Assembly: GCA_021805305.1 (NCBI GenBank)
Contig: JAJZFO010000188.1
Location: 1 to 5,069 of the forward strand
DNA: 5,069 nucleotides
Origin: Actinomycetes bacterium
Lineage (GTDB): Bacteria; Actinomycetota; Acidimicrobiia; Acidimicrobiales; RAAP-2
Direction of reading: 5' to 3'
The notes under the pieces were generated by a model that ran no database searches, was not told the origin of the DNA, and saw only the letters and a list, made by a program, of their open reading frames with translations. Within the stretch, counting starts at the first letter, position 1. Every line of letters starts with the position of its first letter. Made by a program: the position numbers and the translations under genes. This document shows, one piece after another, positions 1 through 4,832 of this stretch.

Positions 1-2155
1 TGGTCATGGCGCGCACGCGACCCGCGATCTCCACGAAGTTGCGCTCGCGGAGCCCGCCGATGGGCACCGAGGCCCCGGAGCGCTCGGCCAGCTTGACGTC
101 CGCCTCGAGGTGCGACTCCTCGCGCAGACCTCCGCGTACGACCTCGTCACTGATGGGCACCTCGGTGAGGTCCCCCTCGGCCAGGCGACGCCGACTCGCC
201 CGGAAGGGGATGATCGTGGCCGCGGTGCGCGGGATCTGCATCACGGCCCCCGCCATCGAGTCCGCGGTGCGGTCGTGCAACAGGCGCTGCAGTCGCGAGA
301 CGAAGCCGCGTCGCGGCAGGATGACCATGCAGAAGACGTCGGGGTCGCGCACGATGTCCGCGACGAGTTCCAGGGCCGCGCGATCGAGGCGGCGGTCCTC
401 GCACTCCACCACCTCGAGGCTGATGGCCTGCGAGGCCGTATCGGGACGTCCCCAGCGCGTCTCGAGGGACCGCGTGACCATGGGGTCGATGTCGAAGTGC
501 ACCGCGCGCACCGAGTAGGCGTTGAGGGTGTTGCAGTACTGCAGGGCGCGCTCGGTGGCCAAGTCGTAGTTGTCCACGAAGACGACCACTCGATTGGTGC
601 GGATGTTCATCGGCGCCGACGTCGCCGAGGCCTCGAAGGCGTGCGCCTCGCGTTGGTACTGCTTGTTGAAGCGCAGCAGCGCGAGGTACATGATCGGTCC
701 CACCAGAACGATGATCCAGGCGCCCGCGTTGAACTTCACCGTGACGAAGATGGCCACCACCAGAGCGGTCACCGTCGCCGAGAAGCCGTTGATGAAGACC
801 CCACGGCGCCAGTGCGCGTCGCGCGAACGACGGTGGCGCGCCACCATCCCGGCGCCGGCCATGGTGAATCCGGTGAAGACGCCGATGGCGTAGAGCGCGA
901 CGAGTGAGTTCACGTTCCCGTTGAAGGCGATGATGAGGGTCAAAGAGACCACGCCGAGCAGGATGATCCCGTTGGAGAAGGCGAGGCGGTGGCCGCGCTT
1001 GGTCAGCTGGCGTGGCAGGTACTTGTCGGTGGCCACGTAGTTGGCGAGGAAGGGGAAGCCGTTGAAGGAGGTGTTACCCCCGGTGTAGAGGATCAGCACG
1101 GTCGCGAACTGCACGAAGAGGAAGACCAGGTGACCCGCGCCGTGGTAGCCGAAGACCACGCCGACCTCCTGGGACACGACCGTCGGCGAGCCTGACGCGT
1201 AGGGCAGCGCGTGGGTCCAGTGCGCCAGGAGCGCCGTGCCCAGCAGGAGGAAGGCGAGCACGCTCGACATCACGACCAGCGTCTGACGCGCGTGCAGCGA
1301 CTCGGGTCGCTTGAAGCTCGCGACACCGTTGGAGATGGCCTCGAGTCCGGTGAGCGACGAGCCGCCGTTGGCGTAGGCGCGCAGCAGCGAGATGAACGCC
1401 AGACCCATCAACGGACCCGACCCCGGAGCCCCGAGGTGGTAGCCGAGCGCGCTGTCGCTGGGAACCGACACCCGGTGCAGCGTTCCCGCGAAGTACTTGT
1501 AGTACCCCAGAACGATCGTGGTGCCGAGCCCGAGCACGTAGAGATACGTCGGGAGGGCGAAGTAGCTCCCGGCCTCGCGCAGGCCGCGCAGGTTGCCGAA
1601 GACCAGGATCAGCACGATGCCCACGGTGATCTTGAGCGCGTAGGGCGTCAGCGCGGGCACCGCGCTCGTCAGCGCGTTGGTGCCCGCCGAGCACTGCACC
1701 GCGACGGTCACCGCGTAGTCGATCAGCAGGGCCACCGCCGCGATCTGGGCGATCTTGGGCCCGAAGTTCTCACGCGCCACCACGTAGGCGCCACCGGCCT
1801 GGGTGTAGTACTTGATGACGTCCCAGTACGAGAGGGTGACGAACAGCAGGACGCCGATGATGACGAACATGATCGGCACGACCAAGGCGAACGCCGCGAT
1901 GCCGATGAAGGGCGTCATCTGGGTGAGGATCTCCTCGGTGCCGTACGCCGACGACGAGATGCAGTCCGGGGCCAGCACCCCGAGCGCGATCGCGCGACCC
2001 AGTCGCTCGCCGCTCAGCTGCTCGGTGACGTAGGGTCGACCCAGTACGAGACGCTTGATCCGGTACCCCAGGCTCTCGGGGTACACCGCCGCCAGGTTGG
2101 CGTGTGAAGTCAGGACCGGCGAGTTCTTGGCCAGTTGTTTATCCGCTTCAGACAC
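1..2155 (-). CDS. KUP/KimA-like APC-family potassium transporter with C-terminal USP-like and OB-like extension (partial, 3' end off window)
   Basis: Probable proton-coupled K+ importer of the inner membrane. The frame stays open for 718 codons from GTG 2155 to the window edge with no stop, so the C-terminus is missing. About 12 hydrophobic segments lie between residues 55 and 495. KUP/KimA hallmarks are visible: D64-x6-Y71 in APDCISSSAYGTEEI, GGAYVVARENFG (121-132), LLIDYAVTVAV (143-153), LTGLEAISNG (268-277) and LYAIGVF (421-427). By eye, D64, Y71, Y147 and E272 align with ion-site or conserved residues of Bacillus KimA. Residues about 523-650 form a soluble alpha/beta region (begins VVVFVDNYD) resembling the USP-like tail of KimA. 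The end, about 689-718, looks like the start of an OB fold. It is divergent to two RCK genes, as Rv2690c is to ceoB-ceoC. KimA has about 607 residues and Rv2690c about 657, so this protein is longer. An amino-acid permease is the alternative but fits the motifs less well. GTG 2155 is chosen because TAAGGT lies 7 bases upstream; GTG 2176 is in frame. Confidence 0.88.
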   Translation of the reverse strand, partial: MSEADKQLAKNSPVLTSHANLAAVYPESLGYRIKRLVLGRPYVTEQLSGERLGRAIALGVLAPDCISSSAYGTEEILTQMTPFIGIAAFALVVPIMFVIIGVLLFVTLSYWDVIKYYTQAGGAYVVARENFGPKIAQIAAVALLIDYAVTVAVQCSAGTNALTSAVPALTPYALKITVGIVLILVFGNLRGLREAGSYFALPTYLYVLGLGTTIVLGYYKYFAGTLHRVSVPSDSALGYHLGAPGSGPLMGLAFISLLRAYANGGSSLTGLEAISNGVASFKRPESLHARQTLVVMSSVLAFLLLGTALLAHWTHALPYASGSPTVVSQEVGVVFGYHGAGHLVFLFVQFATVLILYTGGNTSFNGFPFLANYVATDKYLPRQLTKRGHRLAFSNGIILLGVVSLTLIIAFNGNVNSLVALYAIGVFTGFTMAGAGMVARHRRSRDAHWRRGVFINGFSATVTALVVAIFVTVKFNAGAWIIVLVGPIMYLALLRFNKQYQREAHAFEASATSAPMNIRTNRVVVFVDNYDLATERALQYCNTLNAYSVRAVHFDIDPMVTRSLETRWGRPDTASQAISLEVVECEDRRLDRAALELVADIVRDPDVFCMVILPRRGFVSRLQRLLHDRTADSMAGAVMQIPRTAATIIPFRASRRRLAEGDLTEVPISDEVVRGGLREESHLEADVKLAERSGASVPIGGLRERNFVEIAGRVRAMT

Positions 2156-2162
2156 GAGGACA

Positions 2163-2168
2163 ACCTTA
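2163..2168 (-). promoter_or_regulatory. -10 element (TAAGGT) of the KimA-like gene, leaderless start
   Basis: On the minus strand TAAGGT matches the actinobacterial TANNNT -10 pattern and ends 7 bases before GTG 2155, so transcription would begin at or next to the start codon. There is no good -35: TTGCTG lies 20 bases upstream, which is too far, and CTGCTC lies at 17. No Shine-Dalgarno precedes GTG 2155 beyond a weak AAGG inside the hexamer itself. The call rests on pattern and spacing only. Confidence 0.45.
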
Positions 2169-2195
2169 GACCTCACGTGCCGAAAGAGCAGCAAT

Positions 2196-2225
2196 TTGCG
2201 GGCTCTCGCTCGGTTGTGGTGAGAT
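2196..2225 (+). promoter_or_regulatory. Promoter of the ceoB-ceoC-like operon (TTGCGG - 18 - TGAGAT), leaderless start
   Basis: TTGCGG at 2196-2201 and TGAGAT at 2220-2225 are separated by 18 bases. The -10 ends 6 bases before GTG 2232, so the predicted transcript starts at the start codon. No purine-rich ribosome-binding site lies at a useful distance before this GTG. TGAGAT departs from TANNNT at its second base, so the hexamer is weaker than the other three in this window. Confidence 0.4.
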
Positions 2226-2231
2226 GGGCGC

Positions 2232-2885
2232 GTGCACATCGTGGTGGTCGGCTGTGGCCGGGTCGGGTCGGGTCTCGCGATGCAGCTCTCCGACGAGGGT
2301 CACTCGGTGGTGGTGATCGACAAGAACCGTGACGCCTTTCGTCGACTGGTCCACTTCAACGGCCGCACCATCCACGGGTCGGGCTTCGACCGCGACGTGC
2401 TGGCCAAGGCCGAGGCGAGCCAGGCCGGGGCCCTGGCCGCCGTGACGCGCGGCGACAACACCAACATCTTGTGCGCGCGCATTGGGCGCGACAACTACGG
2501 CATCAAGAACATCGTGGCGCGGATCTACGACCCCCAGCGCGCGGGCATCTACATGAAGTTGGGCATCCCGACGGTGGCCACTTCGCTCTGGACGACCCAG
2601 CAGGTGAAGAAGTGGATCCTGCCCTCCGACGACAGCGTCGAATGGACCGACGGCACCGGGACCCTTCAACTGGTCGAGCGGATCGTCCCCGACCACCTGG
2701 CCGGTCGGGAGCTCGGCCATTTCTCCTTCGGGGAGAACGTGCGACTGATCGGGCTGGTCCGGGGGGGTCGCGGACGGGTCGACCTCGAGGGCCTGTTCGC
2801 CCAGGAGGACGACGTCCTGGAGTTCGTGGTCACCCCCGAGGGCTTCGACGAGCTCGACCGACACCTGCGCGAGCCGGGCTCATGA
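2232..2885 (+). CDS. ceoB: TrkA/RCK-family potassium-uptake regulatory protein (CeoB-like)
   Basis: Cytoplasmic NAD(H)-binding subunit that gates or regulates a K+ transporter. The 217-residue product begins with a Rossmann strand and the glycine motif GCGRVG (7-12). An acidic residue, D30 in VVVID, ends strand 2 at the place that binds NAD ribose. The TrkA_N/RCK_N domain spans about 1-120 (CARIGRDNYGIKNIVARIYDP is typical) and a small RCK_C-like domain about 135-212 (AGRELGHFSFGENVRLIGLV). The length matches single-RCK proteins such as mycobacterial CeoB and is half of E. coli TrkA, which has two RCK units in one chain. The start is GTG 2232, because the glycine motif must lie near the N-terminus and a -10 hexamer lies 6 bases upstream. 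The stop overlaps the next gene's ATG. No membrane segment is present. The family call is secure; the ceoB symbol rests on gene order and resemblance. Confidence 0.92.
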   Translation: MHIVVVGCGRVGSGLAMQLSDEGHSVVVIDKNRDAFRRLVHFNGRTIHGSGFDRDVLAKAEASQAGALAAVTRGDNTNILCARIGRDNYGIKNIVARIYDPQRAGIYMKLGIPTVATSLWTTQQVKKWILPSDDSVEWTDGTGTLQLVERIVPDHLAGRELGHFSFGENVRLIGLVRGGRGRVDLEGLFAQEDDVLEFVVTPEGFDELDRHLREPGS

Positions 2886-3550
2886 GGGTCGTCATCGCGG
2901 GCGGCGGGTCGGTGGGTACCGCGATCGCGCTCGACCTGATCGACCGCCAACACGACGTGACGCTGATGGAGCACATGACCGAGACCGCGGAGAAGCTGCG
3001 CGGCGCCCTGCACGGCGTCAACGTGGTGACGGCCGACGCCTGCGAGTACTCCTCGCTCTCGGCGGTCGACCTGCGCGGCGCCGACGTCATCATCGCGGCC
3101 ACCGGCGACGACGAGGACAACCTGGTGATCAGCTGGCTGGCCAAGCAGGAGTTCGGCGTCCCGCGCGTCATCGCTCGGATCAACAACTCCAAGAACGAGT
3201 GGCTCTTTCGCGAGACCTGGGGCGTGGACGTCGCGGTCTCCACGCCCGCGCTGATCACCTCACTGGTCGATGAGGCGGTCGAGGTGGGTTCGATGATCAA
3301 TCTCATGGACCTCGCCAACGGACGCATGCACCTGTGCGAGATCACGCTGGCCGGCGACGCGCCGGCCGTCGCCTACGGCCACACGCTCGACGAGTTGCGC
3401 CTGCCCGACAACGTTCGCGTCGTGGCGGTGGTGCGCAACGACCAACCCATGGTCCCCACGGAGACCACTCGATTCCTCGAACACGACCACGTGATCTTGA
3501 TCACACGCGGCGACGCCCAGGAATCCTGCGCCACGGCCTTCATCGGCTGA
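2882..3550 (+). CDS. ceoC: TrkA/RCK-family potassium-uptake regulatory protein (CeoC-like)
   Basis: Second RCK subunit of the pair, 222 residues. It begins MRVVIAGGGSVG, giving glycine motif GGGSVG (7-12), with E30 closing strand 2 in place of the aspartate of its neighbour. The core TrkA_N features follow: DVIIAATGDDEDNLVISWLA (about 69-88) and VPRVIARINN. An RCK_C domain covers about 140-210 (LDELRLPDNVRVVAVVR and HDHVILITRG). The frame is open far upstream inside the preceding gene, but ATG 2882 is taken as the start because it puts the Rossmann strand at residue 2 and forms an ATGA overlap with the previous stop. No Shine-Dalgarno is evident, so translational coupling is likely. Two different RCK chains in one operon suggest a hetero-oligomeric ring, functionally like one two-domain TrkA. 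The membrane partner is not a visible TrkH; the divergent KimA-like transporter is the only candidate in view. Confidence 0.9.
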   Translation: MRVVIAGGGSVGTAIALDLIDRQHDVTLMEHMTETAEKLRGALHGVNVVTADACEYSSLSAVDLRGADVIIAATGDDEDNLVISWLAKQEFGVPRVIARINNSKNEWLFRETWGVDVAVSTPALITSLVDEAVEVGSMINLMDLANGRMHLCEITLAGDAPAVAYGHTLDELRLPDNVRVVAVVRNDQPMVPTETTRFLEHDHVILITRGDAQESCATAFIG

Positions 3551-3556
3551 GCGACC

Positions 3557-3577
3557 CTCCGACGGCGCAGGTCGGGG
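3557..3577 (+). other. GC-rich hairpin between ceoC and the HAD gene
   Basis: CCGAC (3559-3563) pairs with GTCGG (3571-3575) around a 7-base loop. The stem extends by a T-G wobble and a C-G pair to seven pairs. It starts 6 bases after the ceoC stop. No T-tract follows, so it is not a standard intrinsic terminator; it could protect the ceoC 3' end or partly separate the two genes. It overlaps the putative -35 of the next promoter. It may be chance in GC-rich DNA. Confidence 0.3.
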
Positions 3578-3586
3578 CCCTAGCAT
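3558..3586 (+). promoter_or_regulatory. Promoter of the HAD-IB gene (TCCGAC - 17 - TAGCAT)
   Basis: TAGCAT at 3581-3586 fits TANNNT and sits 17 bases after TCCGAC (4 of 6 matches to TTGACA). The -10 overlaps the upstream ATG candidate at 3585 and ends 7 bases before an in-frame GTG at 3594. If the promoter is used, the mRNA cannot include ATG 3585 and translation would begin leaderless at GTG 3594. The spacing repeats that seen at the KimA-like gene. Confidence 0.4.
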
Positions 3587-4358
3587 GGACTTCGTGCGCG
3601 CCGCATTCTTCGACCTCGACAAGACCGTGATCGCCAAGGCGTCCATGGTGGCGCTCGGTCCCGAATTGCACGCACGCGGATTCCTTCGCCGTCGTACGTT
3701 GCTGCGCGGGGTGTTCTTACAGATCCTCTTCCTACGCTTCGGGGCCAGTGAGGAGCGTCTGGCCAAGATCCGCCGGTCGGTGCTCAAGATCACCAAGGGC
3801 TGGGACCACGACGAGGTCCGCAACCTGGTGGCCGAGACGCTCAACGAGGTCATGGAGCCACTGATCTACTCCGAGGCGACCGAACTCATCCGCCACCACC
3901 AGGAGGAGGGCGACGAGGTCTGGCTGGTCTCCACCTCGCCCGCCGAGATCGTGGAGCCCTTCGCCGAGATCCTGGGAATCACCGGGTCCATCTCCTCGCG
4001 GGCGATGATCGACGAGAGCGGTAAGTTCACCGGCGAGATGGAGTTCTACGCGGTGGGCGAGAACAAAGCTGTGGCCATGCGCGAGATCGCCGCCGCACGA
4101 GGGATCGACCTCTCGGAGTCCTTCGCCTACTCCGACTCCGAGACCGACATCCCCATGCTCCTCGCCGTGGGGCATCCCTTCGCCGTCAATCCCGATCGCA
4201 CCCTGACGCGAGTGGCCCACGAACACGAGTGGCCCATCCTCTCCTTCACCCACAAGGTCCGCGCGCACGACGGGCACCGCGGCCGCACCCCCTTCGTGGT
4301 CTCGGCCGCGGTCCTCGGGGTCCTCGCGCTGATCGGACGCAGCCAGGCCCGTCGCTGA
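3585..4358 (+). CDS. HAD-IB family phosphatase (SerB1-like) with C-terminal membrane helix
   Basis: Mg-dependent phosphohydrolase of HAD subclass IB, the group that holds phosphoserine phosphatase and many SerB1-like proteins of uncertain substrate. All four HAD motifs are intact (numbered from ATG 3585): motif I FFDLDKT with nucleophile D10 and acid/base D12; motif II LVSTSP with S116; motif III GENKA with K161; motif IV YSDSETDIPML with D184 and D188. The cap lies between motifs I and II, as expected for subclass I. The last 25 residues contain a hydrophobic run, about 235-251, followed by RSQARR. This suggests a C-terminal membrane anchor that leaves the catalytic domain cytoplasmic. ATG 3585 is the outer start; GTG 3594 is more likely if the TAGCAT promoter is real, and it gives the family-typical short lead into FFDLDKT. 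It lies 34 bases after ceoC, so read-through is possible. The substrate cannot be told from sequence. Confidence 0.88.
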   Translation: MDFVRAAFFDLDKTVIAKASMVALGPELHARGFLRRRTLLRGVFLQILFLRFGASEERLAKIRRSVLKITKGWDHDEVRNLVAETLNEVMEPLIYSEATELIRHHQEEGDEVWLVSTSPAEIVEPFAEILGITGSISSRAMIDESGKFTGEMEFYAVGENKAVAMREIAAARGIDLSESFAYSDSETDIPMLLAVGHPFAVNPDRTLTRVAHEHEWPILSFTHKVRAHDGHRGRTPFVVSAAVLGVLALIGRSQARR

Positions 4359-4457
4359 GTCGCGACCTCGCTCGCTTCTCCACCGGCCTGCTCCACCGAG
4401 CGATGTCGTCGAAGGTGACCGACCCTCGCCCTTGACCACGAGAACGTCGGACGATAT

Positions 4458-4477
4458 ATTCAACTATATGGTTAATC
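4458..4477 (+). promoter_or_regulatory. Imperfect palindrome upstream of arsR, candidate repressor operator
   Basis: ATTCAAC at 4458-4464, then TATATG, then GTTAATC at 4471-4477. The inner core AAC-TATATG-GTT is symmetrical while the outer arm is degenerate on the right. It resembles the ATTCAAC-CATATG-GTTGAAT type of palindrome that I recall upstream of ArsR-AHSA1 gene pairs. It sits where the -35 of the arsR promoter would lie, so a bound repressor would block polymerase. Binding is inferred. Confidence 0.45.
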
Positions 4478-4493
4478 AACTAAGTAGTTTAGT
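4478..4493 (+). promoter_or_regulatory. Second dyad overlapping the arsR -10, candidate operator half
   Basis: Two overlapping perfect inverted repeats are present: AACTA-AG-TAGTT (4478-4489) and ACTAA-GTAGT-TTAGT (4479-4493). The AACTA element also occurs in the adjacent palindrome (AACTATATGGTT), so 4458-4493 may be two tandem sites for one ArsR dimer type. The position over the -10 hexamer fits direct repression. AT-rich DNA makes short dyads common, so this is moderate evidence. Confidence 0.4.
4485..4490 (+). promoter_or_regulatory. -10 element (TAGTTT) of arsR, leaderless start
   Basis: TAGTTT fits TANNNT and ends 6 bases before ATG 4497, the same spacing as at ceoB. No Shine-Dalgarno precedes the ATG; the bases between are AGTAAA. 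No clear -35 is seen at 17 bases (AACTAT). A TATATT at 4455-4460 could be an alternative -10, giving a leader of about 30 bases. Confidence 0.45.
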
Positions 4494-4496
4494 AAA

Positions 4497-4832
4497 ATGT
4501 CGATGACCGATCTCAGCGCCACCTTCCTCGCCCTCGCGGACCCGACGCGGCGTGCGATGGTCGCACGCTTGGCCGAGGGACCCGCCAGCGTGAGCGACCT
4601 CGCCGAACCCTTCGCCGTGAGCTTGCAGGCGGTCTCGAAGCACCTCAAGGTCCTCGAGCGCGCGGGCATCGTGACGCGCGAACGCCACGCTCAGTCGCGC
4701 CCGGCGCGATTGGCCGCACCGGCCCTCGAGGAGGCGAGCCGTTGGCTGCTCGAGTACCGCGAGTTCTTCACCGAGAGCTACGAACGACTTGACGAACTGC
4801 TCGCTCGACGAGAGGAAGGGAGGACCCCATGA
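4497..4832 (+). CDS. ArsR/SmtB-family transcriptional repressor, cysteine-free, paired with an AHSA1 protein
   Basis: Winged helix-turn-helix DNA-binding protein of 111 residues, probably a dimeric repressor of its own operon. The ArsR signature is clear: FLALADPTRRAMVARLAEGP (10-29) leads into helix SVSDLAEPFAVS (31-42), recognition helix LQAVSKHLKVLERAGIV (43-59) and the wing TRERHAQSRPARLA. The C-terminus, about 76-108, is an acidic, probably helical tail. There is no cysteine anywhere and no ELCVCDL metal site, so it is unlikely to sense arsenic or similar thiophilic metals; this subgroup usually has no known ligand. ATG 4497 is chosen on the -10 spacing; ATG 4503 two codons later is possible. 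It overlaps the AHSA1 gene by ATGA, the same pairing as Rv2034-Rv2035 in M. tuberculosis. The AT-rich dyads upstream support autoregulation. Confidence 0.9.
   Translation: MSMTDLSATFLALADPTRRAMVARLAEGPASVSDLAEPFAVSLQAVSKHLKVLERAGIVTRERHAQSRPARLAAPALEEASRWLLEYREFFTESYERLDELLARREEGRTP
4818..4823 (+). promoter_or_regulatory. Strong Shine-Dalgarno (GGGAGG) of the AHSA1 gene
   Basis: GGGAGG ends 5 bases before ATG 4829 and lies inside the 3' end of the arsR frame. It fixes the start of the downstream gene and, with the ATGA overlap, indicates coupled translation. It is the only clear Shine-Dalgarno in the window, in contrast to the gene starts that follow a -10 directly. Confidence 0.75.

Noticed and set aside
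110..907. Long plus-strand open frame (265 codons) antisense to the permease
   Set aside because: Its product is a hydrophilic string rich in H, R, E, D and V with no domain. The opposite strand carries clear KUP motifs over the same bases, so this is a shadow of GC-rich codons.
1211..2107. Plus-strand open frame of 298 codons antisense to the permease
   Set aside because: Low-complexity Q/R/D/H-rich translation without recognisable structure, lying over conserved transmembrane segments of the minus-strand gene.
2174..2176. Alternative GTG start for the permease, seven codons upstream of GTG 2155
   Set aside because: It would place the TAAGGT hexamer inside the coding region and has no better promoter or ribosome site. 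It cannot be fully excluded.
2166..2864. Minus-strand open frame of 232 codons over the ceoB-like gene
   Set aside because: The plus strand encodes an intact RCK domain here; the antisense product resembles no family and is compositionally biased.
2471..2881. Upstream extension of the ceoC-like frame into the preceding gene
   Set aside because: The extension is an R/P/G-rich out-of-frame reading of ceoB; the Rossmann strand starts immediately after ATG 2882.
4351..4366. GTCGC-TGAGTC-GCGAC inverted repeat over the HAD stop codon as a terminator
   Set aside because: Only five pairs and no T-tract; such short repeats are expected by chance in GC-rich DNA.
4419..4450. CCGAC ... GTCGG pair after the HAD gene as a terminator
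   Set aside because: Five pairs with a 22-base loop and no T-tract; too weak to call.
3732..4463. Minus-strand open frame of 243 codons over the HAD gene
   Set aside because: All four HAD motifs are on the plus strand; the antisense translation is G/D/E/H-rich with no family features.
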